In this document: positions 14,505-23,198 of the stretch, piece by piece
Layout of the letters: every line of letters starts with the position of its first letter
How positions within the stretch are numbered: the first letter of the stretch is position 1
Assembly (NCBI RefSeq): GCF_007859935.1
Contig: NZ_SJPO01000010.1
Coordinates: 156,001-220,000, forward strand
Direction: 5' to 3'
DNA: 64,000 nt
From: Posidoniimonas polymericola
GTDB lineage: Bacteria; Planctomycetota; Planctomycetia; Pirellulales; Lacipirellulaceae
Program-made: the position numbers and the translations under genes
The notes under the pieces: model-generated
The model's database searches: none
Told to the model about the DNA's origin: nothing
The model's input: the letters and a program-made list of their open reading frames with translations, nothing else

Positions 14505-16946
14505 TCAGCCGGCAAAGCCGCCGGCGCCGCCCGTCGAGGCGGTGCCATCAAATTCGGCTTCTCCGGCTGGTTTATTGCGTTCGTGCCGCGGGGTCGGCTG
14601 CCACAGGAACTGCAGCTTGAAGTCGTAACGCCGCAGCTTCCACAACCCGGCCTCGGGGTCGACCGGTTCGGCGTCCCGCGGCTGGCGGCGGACGCCCGGC
14701 TTGCGGACGGCAAACGGGTCGGCTTCCTCCTCGCCCATCCCGCGGCGGCGGTTGGCATTGTCCTCGCCGAACGCCGCTTCGGGGTCGTACAGGACGGTCT
14801 CGATGCGGCCCTTGGTCACGACCACCGGGTAGCTGATGCCCAGCTTGGCGATCGGCACGTCGACCAGCTCGCCGTTCGGGCCGTCGGGCAGCTTGATCGA
14901 CTTCTCGAGCAGGTTCTTGATCAGCGTCCGGCGGACGAAGTCCTCACCCTCGTCGGAGCTCAGGGAATCGACTTCGACCGCGGTGTTGTTGTTGTGGAAG
15001 TGGTGGCCGGTGAGCTCGACCACGTAGCCTGGGCCGGTGGGACCGGCGGTGGTTGCTTCGTCGCCGAAGCCCTGGTCGCCCATGCCGTCGCCCATGCCCC
15101 CTCCCACGCCGGGTTCGGCCATGCCGTCTTGCATCGCCGGATCGCCGGCGAGGTCGTCAACCGGGCTCGGCGCCGGGTCGCTGCCGGCGAGCGGAAGCGC
15201 TTCGTCCTCGACGACCTCGGGCTGCGTTGGCGCCGGGGCCGGGGCCGCCCCGGTGGCGGCTGCTGCGGCGGCGGTCCGCTCTGCCTTTTCGGCGTCGTCG
15301 ACTGCCTTCTTCTTCGCGGCGACCTCGGCCGCGCGGGCCGCGACGTAGGCCTCGGACTTGCTGGCCTCCTCGTAGTACTTGGCTACCGCGCCGGTGAACC
15401 AGGTCGAGAGGTCGTCGAAGTGCTGCACGTCCATGCTCTGGATGTGCAGCTCCTCGCGCAGCGTGACGTCCTTGGCGGTCCGCTCTCGCTCCTCGCGGGG
15501 GCGCTGGTCGACCGGCACGGCGTCGTCGACCGCCTTGACCAACTCGGGCCACAGCAGGCGGCCGTCGGCGTTGCTCTGCAGGTTGTCGCCAACGGTCCTG
15601 AGCGTGTTGAACTGCTCCTTGAGGTTGGTGAACTCGCCGGTGTAGGTAGACGAGGTCCGCGACAGCGTCTCGGCCTGCTTGATCGGGCCGCTCCAGTCGC
15701 CGGCGACGTCCACCGTCTGCCAGGCGCCGAAGTAGCCGGCGTAGTTGGCGGTCATGCCGACCATCAGCAGCGCGGCCGCGGCGACCGCCCACGGCTTCTT
15801 GCCCCGGACCAGCCGGGAGGTGATCAGCTCGTCGGGCAGCAGGTCGGTCGACAGCTTGGCGAGCCCCAGCCCCTGCACGCACAGGCCGTACGCGGTCGCG
15901 AACGCCAGCTGATTCTCCTCGAACTGCGGCGTCGATGTGACGCTTCCGCCGACCAGGCCGGGGAACTCCTTGATCGGGGTCACCTCCTGGTCGAGGTTCT
16001 GCGAGAGGAACCGCTGAAGGCCGGGCAGCTTCATCGGGTTGCCCAGCGCGATCACCTCCTCGAGCTCGGCGCCGCGGTTGTTGCTCATGAAGAAGCCGAG
16101 CGACCGCTGGATCTCGGCGGCCAGGTCGCTAAACACCGGCCGCATCGCCTGGAAGATCGCCTTGGGGTCCTCGGCCTTCTTGGCGTTCCGCTTGAGGTGC
16201 TCCGCCTTGGCGAAGGTAAGCTTCAGCTCTTTGGTGAGCGCCTTAGTGAAGTGCGAGCCGCCGATTGGGATGTTGCGCTGCCACACCCGGAAGCCATTGG
16301 TGATGACCAGGTCCGTAGTGTCGGCCCCGAGCGACAACAGCACCTTCGACGGCGGCGGGCTCTCCGGGTCGAACGGCGGCGCGTCCTCCAGGTTGTTCAT
16401 GCGGTCGAAGCATGCGTAATTGTAGACCGCCAGCGGGGCGAGCTGGATGATGTCGACCTCAATGCCGGCCGCCTCGAGCGGCTCGAGCGCCTTGGCGACC
16501 TGGTCCCGCTTCATCGCGAACAGGCCGACCTCGGTCTCCAGCGCGTAGCCCTCGTCCTGGCTGCCGCCTTCGAGCGGCTGGTAGTCCCAGACGACGTCTT
16601 CCAGCGCGAAGGGGATCTGCTGCCGGGCCTCGTACTTGACGATGTCCGGGATCTTCTTGGCCTCGACCGGCGGCAGCTTGATGAACCGCGCCAGGCCGCT
16701 CTGGCCGGGCACCGACATCGCCACGCGGTCGCCCTTGACCTCGTTGCGCGAGAGGAAGGTCTCGATCGCCTCGCGGATCAGCTCATCGCGATCGGCGTCG
16801 GGCTGACTTAGGATCTTCGGGTACTCGATGTAATCGAACGCCTCGACAACGATTTTATTCGTGTCTTTTTCGTGCGCGCGGCAGCGCAACGCCTTGAGCG
16901 CGCACTGACCGATATCGATACCCCAAACGGCGCCGGACTTGGCCAT
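14505..16946 (-). CDS. pilM: PilM-PilN-like fusion protein, type IV pilus/type II secretion platform
   Basis: An 813-residue protein. Residues 1-370 are a PilM/FtsA-like actin-fold ATPase: WGIDIGQCALKALR (phosphate-1 motif), MSVPGQSGLARFIKLPP, YEARQQIPFALEDVVWDYQ and LLSLGADTTDLVI. A membrane helix follows at 385-405 (WAVAAAALLMVGMTANYAGYF). The rest is periplasmic, with a coiled-coil start and an Ala/Pro/Asp/Gly-rich linker containing GVGGGMGDGMGDQGFG. PilM (cytoplasmic) and PilN (one helix, periplasmic) are normally separate, so this reads as a fusion. The ATG has AGAGGAAA 9 nt upstream. It is first of the minus-strand set that leads to the PilO-like, repeat and secretin genes. No assembly ATPase or platform PilC is in the window. 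Confidence 0.85.
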   Translation of the reverse strand: MAKSGAVWGIDIGQCALKALRCRAHEKDTNKIVVEAFDYIEYPKILSQPDADRDELIREAIETFLSRNEVKGDRVAMSVPGQSGLARFIKLPPVEAKKIPDIVKYEARQQIPFALEDVVWDYQPLEGGSQDEGYALETEVGLFAMKRDQVAKALEPLEAAGIEVDIIQLAPLAVYNYACFDRMNNLEDAPPFDPESPPPSKVLLSLGADTTDLVITNGFRVWQRNIPIGGSHFTKALTKELKLTFAKAEHLKRNAKKAEDPKAIFQAMRPVFSDLAAEIQRSLGFFMSNNRGAELEEVIALGNPMKLPGLQRFLSQNLDQEVTPIKEFPGLVGGSVTSTPQFEENQLAFATAYGLCVQGLGLAKLSTDLLPDELITSRLVRGKKPWAVAAAALLMVGMTANYAGYFGAWQTVDVAGDWSGPIKQAETLSRTSSTYTGEFTNLKEQFNTLRTVGDNLQSNADGRLLWPELVKAVDDAVPVDQRPREERERTAKDVTLREELHIQSMDVQHFDDLSTWFTGAVAKYYEEASKSEAYVAARAAEVAAKKKAVDDAEKAERTAAAAAATGAAPAPAPTQPEVVEDEALPLAGSDPAPSPVDDLAGDPAMQDGMAEPGVGGGMGDGMGDQGFGDEATTAGPTGPGYVVELTGHHFHNNNTAVEVDSLSSDEGEDFVRRTLIKNLLEKSIKLPDGPNGELVDVPIAKLGISYPVVVTKGRIETVLYDPEAAFGEDNANRRRGMGEEEADPFAVRKPGVRRQPRDAEPVDPEAGLWKLRRYDFKLQFLWQPTPRHERNKPAGEAEFDGTASTGGAGGFAG

Positions 16947-17347
16947 TCTTGTCGTTTCCTCTGTTCCGTAGAGCGTGCGTTTCGTCGCCGCGCTGCAAGC
17001 CTCTCATCATACCGAGCCCGTGAGGGCGACGCGGCGACGAAAAACGTACCGCCCCCGATTTTCCCGGCAATCGCCGCCATTCCCGCCAGCGGCGGCAGGT
17101 CGGACGAGCGCCCTCGGGGCGAGACCCAATCAGTGAGAAGCGTCAACCGGGGAGGGAGTTCCATAATCCATCCGGCTGGGCCGCTTCCCGTCAGCGGCCT
17201 GTTGTCGTAACCTCCATTCTAATCTGACTTTGGAGCCTGGGTAGTCTTTGGTTTGGGGCATCTCGGGCGGCAGCACCGCGTCCCGGGGCTGGTTATCCCG
17301 GACGATTGTCAAATCCCGACCCCTATCCCAGCAAACTGTGGCATCGC
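16947..17347. other. Divergent intergenic region
   Basis: This separates the pilM-like gene (minus) from the GH38-like gene (plus) and should hold both promoters. No confident gene or hairpin is seen. An in-frame TTG at 17306 could extend the plus-strand gene by 14 residues. Confidence 0.5.
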
Positions 17348-20026
17348 ATGGACTTACGGAGCGTCATCACCGTATTGCCCTGTGACGGCCTGGGCGACTT
17401 CCCGACCCACCTGACCGAGCGGGACTCCGCCACCGTGCTGCACAGCTGGACCGCCGCCTGGCGGCCCGAGCTGCTGGCCGCAACTAAGCGGCTGCCCCGC
17501 GTCGGTTCGGCCTACTCGCCGCCTGCGGTCGAGAACATCTCGGGCGCCGTGCTCATCATCCCGCCGCTCAGCGACACCCGCGAACTGGCGTCCTGGCGAG
17601 AGGAGCTCGCGGCGGACAGCGAGTCGACCATCCAACTAGTGGAAGGATTCGAGCATCGGGACAAGATTATTGCCGACCTCGCGGCGCGGGGGCTGACGCT
17701 CACGCCAACCGGCGACCGCTGGGCCCCCGAGTTCTACGCACTCGGCTACGCCTTCGTTCAGGCCGAGCTGCTGACCCGGGCCCTCAGCACCGGCTCGATC
17801 ATCAGCCTCGACGAGCTCGAGCAGCGGGCGGTAAGCGCCGCGCAGGGCGCCGTTGCCGGGGATGACCAGCAGGCAGAGGCAGGCCTGCGGGGCGTGTACG
17901 ACCTGCTCGAGCAGGCCCGCGACCACTCGTTCGCGGTGCGGACCTACCTGCTCGACCTAGTGCTGCTGAGCGACCCGACGCGCGGCGCGGGCCTCCAGCA
18001 AGAGCTCGACGAGCCGTCGCCCAAGAGCTACCTGCTGACGCCCGAGCTCTGCGACCAACTAACGGACGCCCCGACCGTGTCAGCGCGGCTGAACGGCGAG
18101 TGCCTGGTCGCGACCTGTGGCGACCACCAGCTGACAAGCCTCTCGCCTGCCGCGGCCCGCCGCCGCGTGCAGCAAGCAGTGGACGCGGTCGCCCAGCACT
18201 ACCCGAACGGGCGCCCGGCGTTCGCCCAAACGCACGGCGGTGTGCCGCCGCGGCTGTCGGCAATCGCCAAGGAGTGCGACGCCGCTGGGCTGCTCGTGGC
18301 TCCGCTCGACGGCGTGCGGCCGCCGGCAGTCGAGGAGCGGCGGTTTGCCTGGCAGAACGCCGACGGCGAGCACACCGAAACCCTCGCCCTCGCCCCCCAC
18401 AACGCCGCGTCTGCCGGCGCCCTGCTCGGGCTCGGCGCGCAGCTGAGCGAATCGCTGTACCGCGACGCGGTCTCGACCGAGCTCTTTGCGGCCTGGGCCG
18501 GACACCGGCACGAGCTGTTCGACGACCTCCGTCGGGTCGCGACCCGCAGCACCCTGCTCGGCCGGCTGCTGACGGTCGACCAGTACTTTTCGGACACGCT
18601 CGGCGTGGCGCCAATCAGCGTTGTGAGCGACGACCAGCTTGCCGTGTTCGCGCCCTCGGCGCCGTCGGCGCCCCGCAACGAAGAGGTGCTCGCCGGCATG
18701 GCCGAGTACGCCGAGGCGCTGGTCGGCCTGGATGGCGGGCCTGGAGACGTATGCCGCAGCGACGCGGGCGCTAGCGAGCTGGCGACGCGAATAGGAAGGT
18801 CCGTCGCGCGGGTGAAGCCCGCCGGCGGCAAGCCGGAGATAAGACCAGAAGGAACACCAGAAGTACAACCAGAGGGAAGAATCGTCGTTAACGACCGAAG
18901 CTACAGCGCGGTGGTGCTGCTCGGGAAATGCGTAGAAGTGGGACGCCCGTGCGACCTGACATCGGCGACGCTAGTCCCCGACGTGCCGGCGCTCGGCTAC
19001 CGCGTGATCGGCCCCAGCGACCCGCCGACGCTGGCCAAGAACGCCCCGCCGCGCGCGACCAGCGACGGTCTGCAGAACGAGTTCTTCCAAGTGCTGATCG
19101 ACCCAGAGACCGGCGGGGTGCGTTCATTCCGCACACAAACCAAACGCAGCAACCGCTTGTCGCAGCGGATCGGCGTCCGCCGCGGCCCACGCCGCGTCGA
19201 CCTGCCGATCCGCGTTGAACGCGACGAGGCCCGCGTGTTGGCCTGCTCTGCGGACCGCGGCGCGACGTCGGTTGCGGGGCGGCTGTTCGACCTGAAGGGG
19301 GGCCTGATCGCGCGCTTCGAGCAACGCTACTACCTGCTGGCCCGCTGCAACCGGCTGTACGTCGACATCCTGCTCGACACGACCGACGCCACCACAACCC
19401 TCGACGATCTGTGCTTAACCAGCCGGGTCGCGTTGCCGGAGGAAGACTGGTTGATCAGCCGGGGCGTGCAGTGGACGCGGCTGCCGACGCACCGCAGCAG
19501 CTTCGCCGCGACCGACTACGTCCACGCCGCGGCGGCCGAAGGCTCGGTGACGCTGGCCGGCGACCGTTTCAGCGAGCACATCCGCTTCGGCGGGCGGATG
19601 CTCGACAGCCTGCTCACCCGCGAACCCGCGGGCCGCAGCTTCCACCGGCTCGCGTTTGGCCTGGATGAACCGCGGCCGCTGCGGGTCACGCTGGACCTGC
19701 GTTCGCAGTATGCGGCGGCGGCCGAAGCAGGGTGCGCCGCGGCGATCGGCGAATCGGGTTGGCTTGCTCATCTTGATTGCGGCAATGTTCAGGCATCTCG
19801 GCTCACGACTAAGCCGCTAGACACCGGGGCGCTGGGCCTACAGATCGACCTGGTCGAGACCGAAGGCCGCAGCGCCGACGTGCGTGTGCGGCTGGCGAAA
19901 TACCCCAAGGCCGCGTTCTGGATTGCTGCGGGCGGGCAGCGGGGTGGCATGCTCGACCTCGTTGGCGAGGCCGTGGTCGTGCCGCTCAGTGCGTACGAAT
20001 CGCGGCGGATCGAGCTCACTTGGTAA
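17348..20026 (+). CDS. Large protein with alpha-mannosidase (GH38)-like C-terminal domain
   Basis: An 892-residue protein without signal peptide or membrane helix. The first 500 residues carry VLPCDGLGDFPTHLTERDSA at the start and IAKECDAAGLLVAP further on; no glycosidase active-site motif is obvious. The C-terminal part (from about residue 575, LQNEFFQVLIDPETGGVRSF) matches the beta-sandwich of GH38 alpha-mannosidases, where a very similar N-E-F-x-V-x-x-D-P-x-T-G-G pattern occurs. A short linker with PEIRPEGTPEVQPEG precedes it. The N-terminal catalytic barrel is unrecognisable or degenerate, so hydrolase activity is uncertain. The start is ATG 17348; TTG 17306 is possible. The next gene is cmk, 56 nt away. 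Confidence 0.65.
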   Translation: MDLRSVITVLPCDGLGDFPTHLTERDSATVLHSWTAAWRPELLAATKRLPRVGSAYSPPAVENISGAVLIIPPLSDTRELASWREELAADSESTIQLVEGFEHRDKIIADLAARGLTLTPTGDRWAPEFYALGYAFVQAELLTRALSTGSIISLDELEQRAVSAAQGAVAGDDQQAEAGLRGVYDLLEQARDHSFAVRTYLLDLVLLSDPTRGAGLQQELDEPSPKSYLLTPELCDQLTDAPTVSARLNGECLVATCGDHQLTSLSPAAARRRVQQAVDAVAQHYPNGRPAFAQTHGGVPPRLSAIAKECDAAGLLVAPLDGVRPPAVEERRFAWQNADGEHTETLALAPHNAASAGALLGLGAQLSESLYRDAVSTELFAAWAGHRHELFDDLRRVATRSTLLGRLLTVDQYFSDTLGVAPISVVSDDQLAVFAPSAPSAPRNEEVLAGMAEYAEALVGLDGGPGDVCRSDAGASELATRIGRSVARVKPAGGKPEIRPEGTPEVQPEGRIVVNDRSYSAVVLLGKCVEVGRPCDLTSATLVPDVPALGYRVIGPSDPPTLAKNAPPRATSDGLQNEFFQVLIDPETGGVRSFRTQTKRSNRLSQRIGVRRGPRRVDLPIRVERDEARVLACSADRGATSVAGRLFDLKGGLIARFEQRYYLLARCNRLYVDILLDTTDATTTLDDLCLTSRVALPEEDWLISRGVQWTRLPTHRSSFAATDYVHAAAAEGSVTLAGDRFSEHIRFGGRMLDSLLTREPAGRSFHRLAFGLDEPRPLRVTLDLRSQYAAAAEAGCAAAIGESGWLAHLDCGNVQASRLTTKPLDTGALGLQIDLVETEGRSADVRVRLAKYPKAAFWIAAGGQRGGMLDLVGEAVVVPLSAYESRRIELTW

Positions 20027-20082
20027 CCCCGCCGGGCCAGATTAGGATAGAGCGGGACCCCACCCCTCGCCAACGCTGCTAA

Positions 20083-20742
20083 ATGATTGTCACTATCGAT
20101 GGCCCCGCCGGAGCCGGAAAGAGCAGCGCCGCCCGTGAATTGGCGCGGAGGCTCGACTTCCAGTTCCTCGACACCGGCGCCATGTACCGGGCTGTGACCC
20201 TGGCGGCGCAGCGGGAGGGTATCGACCTGGCAGACGCCGACGCGTTGCTGCGGGTCGCTAAGGGCTGCGAAATCACCGCCACCGGTGATCAGGTCACCCT
20301 CAATGGCCAGGACGTCACCCGCGAGATCCGCGCGAGCAGCGTCACCGCGGCGACCCACCACGCCGCCGACCACCAGGGCGTCCGCGCCCACCTGACCGAG
20401 CTGCAGCGCCACGCGGGCCGCCACCGCGACATCGTCACCGAGGGCCGCGACCAGGCGACCGTCGTGTTCCGCGACGCGGAGTGCAAGATCTACCTGACCG
20501 CCAGCGAGGAGGTCCGCGCCGAACGCCGCTACATCGACCTCGTCAATCGCGGCGAGCGGGTTTCGTTGCAGGACGTGCTCGACCAGCAACGCGACCGCGA
20601 CGGCCGCGACAAGGCAAGGCCCCAGGGCGGGCTCGCCAAGGCTGACGGGGCCATCAGGGTCAGCACCGACGGCATGAGCCACGACGAGGTCGTAGCGAAG
20701 CTGATGGATATCGTGCAACAGTGCAAGCCAACTGGCTGCTAG
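20083..20742 (+). CDS. cmk: Cytidylate kinase
   Basis: Phosphorylates CMP and dCMP using ATP, in pyrimidine nucleotide supply. The 219-residue length fits the family. The P-loop is IDGPAGAGKSSAARELA (residues 5-21), followed by the CMP-binding FQFLDTGAMYRAVTL, then DIVTEGRDQATVVFRDAECKI and the lid segment DQQRDRDGRDKARPQGGL. The usual GRDMGTVV appears as GRDQATVV, a mild change outside the P-loop. There is no clear Shine-Dalgarno. plsC follows 27 nt later, a pairing that suggests an operon. Confidence 0.95.
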   Translation: MIVTIDGPAGAGKSSAARELARRLDFQFLDTGAMYRAVTLAAQREGIDLADADALLRVAKGCEITATGDQVTLNGQDVTREIRASSVTAATHHAADHQGVRAHLTELQRHAGRHRDIVTEGRDQATVVFRDAECKIYLTASEEVRAERRYIDLVNRGERVSLQDVLDQQRDRDGRDKARPQGGLAKADGAIRVSTDGMSHDEVVAKLMDIVQQCKPTGC

Positions 20743-20769
20743 CGAAGAGAAAAGCAACGGAGCATCTGC

Positions 20770-21519
20770 ATGGAAGCCAACCCCCCTCCCGCCGTGCATC
20801 ACCGCCCGCTCGCGAAGCGGTTGTGGTATCGCCTGACCCAGTGGGTGATCGGCCTGGTAGCTCGGGTCTGGTTCCGCCTTGTGACCGAGGGGCGGCACAA
20901 CGCCCCCGAGAGCGGCCCGGCCGTGTTCGTCTGCAACCACGGCAGCCACCTCGACCCGCTGCTAGTAGGTGTCTTCTGCCCGCGGATTATCTGCTACTTC
21001 GCGCGCGAGACCCTGTTCCGCGGGCTGTTCGGAGTGCTGATCCGATCGTACGACGCCATCCCCGTCGACCAGGAGGGGAGCGCATTAGCCGGCCTGCGGG
21101 CGACACTCGCGCGGGTCAAACTGGGCGACGCCGTGCTCGTGTTTCCCGAGGGATCGCGGACGCTCGATGGACGGTTCCAGCCGATGATGCCCGGCGTGCT
21201 GACACTGCTGCGGCGGGGCAAGGCTTCGCTCATCCCGACCGCGATCAACGGTGCTTGGGAGGCCATGCCCTACAAAGCGTCTTACCCGAAGCCGAAGAAG
21301 ATCGCCATCGTCTACGGCGAGGCGATCCCCCACGAGCAGCTCGAGTCGATGAGCAACGACGCGATCATGCAGCTGATTGACGAGCAGATCCGTGCTTGCT
21401 TCACGCGGGCCGCGGAGCTGGCTGGCCGTGACCCGGCCTACTCGCTCAGCGGCCCCGGAAAGGAGCCCGCACTGCTAGCCGACGCGGCGGGCGAGGCCCA
21501 GTCGCCTACCAGGGCTTAA
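20770..21519 (+). CDS. plsC: 1-acyl-sn-glycerol-3-phosphate acyltransferase
   Basis: Makes phosphatidic acid by acylating lysophosphatidic acid at the inner membrane. A 249-residue protein with an N-terminal amphipathic or membrane helix (WVIGLVARVWFRLV). The catalytic HX4D motif is NHGSHLDPLL (about 56-65), and the substrate-binding motif VFPEGSRTLDGRFQPMMPGV lies near 125-145. GGAG lies 8 nt before the ATG. The end overlaps the convergent 63-codon gene by 14 bases. Confidence 0.93.
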   Translation: MEANPPPAVHHRPLAKRLWYRLTQWVIGLVARVWFRLVTEGRHNAPESGPAVFVCNHGSHLDPLLVGVFCPRIICYFARETLFRGLFGVLIRSYDAIPVDQEGSALAGLRATLARVKLGDAVLVFPEGSRTLDGRFQPMMPGVLTLLRRGKASLIPTAINGAWEAMPYKASYPKPKKIAIVYGEAIPHEQLESMSNDAIMQLIDEQIRACFTRAAELAGRDPAYSLSGPGKEPALLADAAGEAQSPTRA

Positions 21520-21697
21520 GCTTCCACCCGATGATGAAGCCGATGCCAAAGCACCACATCGCGGCGACTTCGGGCTTCTGACGGGCGTACTCCTTGATGT
21601 ACTCCGAGATGTCCGCGGTGGGCTGCAGGTCGGCGCCCCGCGGCGGGTACTCGGTAGTGTCTTCCAACGGCTTGTTCGCAGTGGCTGTTTGGCCCAT
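21506..21697 (-). CDS. Small C-tail-anchored membrane protein (63 aa)
   Basis: A 63-residue peptide with a strong AAGGAG site. It has a polar N-terminal half (TEYPPRGADLQPTADISEYI), a short helix (KEYARQKPEVAAMW) and a C-terminal hydrophobic segment ending CFGIGFIIGWKLKPW. The closing G-x-G-x-x-x-G then K/R pattern resembles the tail of DUF883/YqjD-type proteins. It is last in the six-gene stress-like cassette. Its 3' end overlaps plsC by 14 bases in the convergent direction. Confidence 0.8.
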   Translation of the reverse strand: MGQTATANKPLEDTTEYPPRGADLQPTADISEYIKEYARQKPEVAAMWCFGIGFIIGWKLKPW

Positions 21698-21748
21698 GGT
21701 ATTCTCCTTCGTGTAAATCTGTCTGAGGTTGCGCAGGTTTGCGGGTGG

Positions 21749-22198
21749 CTAGTTGCGGCAGGCGGGTTTGCTGGCGATCATCTGTTTGAGCCAAGCGACG
21801 TTACGCTGGGCCTCGGTCCGCGAGCGTTTGAGGGACGCGGCTCCTCTCGCGGCGATGTTCCAACCGACCGCCAGCGAGATAAAGGCGGCCAATGCGGCGG
21901 CCGCACCGGCGATCAGCAGGCTTAGCGACTGGCTGAGCTCGAACGCGGTTTCAATCCACGCTGCGAGCGCCAGCAGCAGCACCGGCGCCGATGCAAACAG
22001 CATCGCCCCAGCGATGAGCACCAGCACGCCGCCGGTCCGTCCGCCACGCACGGCGGATTTTAGGTCTTCGCTGAGCAACGCCCACTGCAGCTCGCAGAGC
22101 TCGATCGCGTCGTGGGTCAGGCCCTTGCTGTTGCGGCCGAGCTCGGGTTCGGGCGCCGGGGAGTGCGGGTCTCGGTTTAACGTCGTTTGACTAACCAT
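21749..22198 (-). CDS. Holin-X-like (PF07332 type) membrane protein
   Basis: A 149-residue protein. The N terminus is polar, followed by an amphipathic stretch (HDAIELCELQWALLSEDLK), then two long hydrophobic helices (GGVLVLIAGAMLFASAPVLLLAL and LSLLIAGAAAALAAFISLAVGW) and a basic helical tail (LKRSRTEAQRNVAWLKQMI). This is the shape of the phage-holin-X/DUF1469 family, common beside DUF883/YqjD genes in stress operons. The ATG at 22198 overlaps the end of the upstream 60-codon gene by 22 nt in another frame, pointing to coupled translation. It is not evidence of a prophage. Confidence 0.78.
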   Translation of the reverse strand: MVSQTTLNRDPHSPAPEPELGRNSKGLTHDAIELCELQWALLSEDLKSAVRGGRTGGVLVLIAGAMLFASAPVLLLALAAWIETAFELSQSLSLLIAGAAAALAAFISLAVGWNIAARGAASLKRSRTEAQRNVAWLKQMIASKPACRN

Positions 22199-22359
22199 CC
22201 GATGATGACTCCGGTCGTCAGGGCGCCGATCAAGCAAGCCGCCGGCTTCGCGGTCGCGATCGACGCGATCCGCTCGGCGAGGCTCGAGACGCTCTGCTTG
22301 TTGAGGGCCTCCGCCGAGTACATCGACGGGACCCTGACTTCTGTGGTTTCGTGCGGCAT
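22177..22359 (-). CDS. Small C-tail-anchored membrane protein (60 aa)
   Basis: A 60-residue peptide with a polar N-terminal half (VPSMYSAEALNKQSVSSLAE), then a hydrophobic tail CLIGALTTGVIIGWLVKRR. The tail is very similar in form to those of the 63-residue protein and the CsbD-like protein in the same cassette. It probably inserts by its C terminus. It overlaps the next gene by 22 nt. Confidence 0.78.
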   Translation of the reverse strand: MPHETTEVRVPSMYSAEALNKQSVSSLAERIASIATAKPAACLIGALTTGVIIGWLVKRR

Positions 22360-22389
22360 GCTTGTGACTCTTCGCGTAAGAGCGATGGG

Positions 22390-22872
22390 TTACTCCGAGG
22401 GCGCCGGTCCAAAGGCGGACCCGCTGCTGTCGAGCTTCTCGCCGATCCGCTTGCCGGCGTACGCCATGACGGCTCGGGCCGCGACAGTGCCCACCGCTAG
22501 CAGCGAAGTGGAGAGCAACCCAGCCTTCTGGGCGCCCTGCCCGTCAGCAACGATCTGCAGCTTGCCCGCCCGCACCAGCGACTCGATGTCGCTCCGCGAG
22601 GCGGTAACAATCTGCTTCTTGCCCGGCACTAAGCTGTACCCAACCAGCGCAGCTAGCCCAGCGGCGGCGTACGGGTGCCGCTTAACAAGGTACCGCCAGT
22701 CGGTCACCTGCCGAGCGTCGTCCGACAGCTTCTCGACGTCCCGCTCGAGGTCGCGGCGGACGCGGCTCATCCGCTCGGAGAGCTGGTCTGGGCCGTGCCC
22801 GTTACTCGAGCTGTGCCCGTTCGACGAGCCGCTCGCTCCGTAGCGACCATTGTGATGGTTGCCCGCGGACAT
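22390..22872 (-). CDS. Hypothetical membrane-associated protein of the stress cassette
   Basis: A 160-residue protein. The N terminus is Ser/Gly/His/Asn-rich (NGHSSSNGHG), followed by a charged helix typical of DUF883-like proteins (RMSRVRRDLERDVEKLSDD), WRYLVKRHPYAAAGLAALVG (a short hydrophobic helix) and a second hydrophobic region (TSLLAVGTVAARAVMAYAG). The sequence RHPYAAAGLAALVGY resembles the P-x-x-A-x-x-x-A-x-G tail of YqjD/ElaB proteins. Start and upstream stop overlap as TAATG, indicating translational coupling. Confidence 0.75.
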   Translation of the reverse strand: MSAGNHHNGRYGASGSSNGHSSSNGHGPDQLSERMSRVRRDLERDVEKLSDDARQVTDWRYLVKRHPYAAAGLAALVGYSLVPGKKQIVTASRSDIESLVRAGKLQIVADGQGAQKAGLLSTSLLAVGTVAARAVMAYAGKRIGEKLDSSGSAFGPAPSE

Positions 22873-23147
22873 TATTTAACTCCTAGCGACGAGCTGAGCG
22901 AATCAGGCAGCACCTTCTCTAACGAGTGCATGAGCCGTTCGCCCAATCCTTCGGCAACCCGGCGGTCGCGGGTGAAGGACCAGCCTTGCCGCTGCCCGCC
23001 GCTGAGCAACGCCAGGCCCACCCCCACCGCGGCGCCCGCCGCCAGGGCGAGCAGCACCGATTCGTCGGGCCGCGAGCGGATAAATTCTTGCGATCGGGCC
23101 GTGAGGCACGAGGAGTCGTGGTCTTCAATGCGATTGGTAGGGGTCAT
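22872..23147 (-). CDS. Small hypothetical membrane protein (91 aa)
   Basis: A 91-residue protein with an excellent AAAGGAG site. A polar start (TNRIEDHDSSCLTARSQEFI) leads to a short hydrophobic helix (SVLLALAAGAAVGVGLALLSGG) and a basic tail with an amphipathic end (LGERLMHSLEKVLPDSLSSS). The RSRPDESVLLALAAGAAVG segment again resembles the DUF883 tail pattern. Second gene of the cassette; its stop overlaps the next start. Confidence 0.75.
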   Translation of the reverse strand: MTPTNRIEDHDSSCLTARSQEFIRSRPDESVLLALAAGAAVGVGLALLSGGQRQGWSFTRDRRVAEGLGERLMHSLEKVLPDSLSSSLGVK

Positions 23148-23198
23148 GGCGTCTCTCCTTTGACGTGCGGTGTGATTCGAGAGCAGAGTTGACTTGGG

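Noticed and set aside
21749..22198. Holin gene as a prophage remnant
   Set aside because: Holin-X-like proteins are common in chromosomal stress cassettes; no other phage gene is present.
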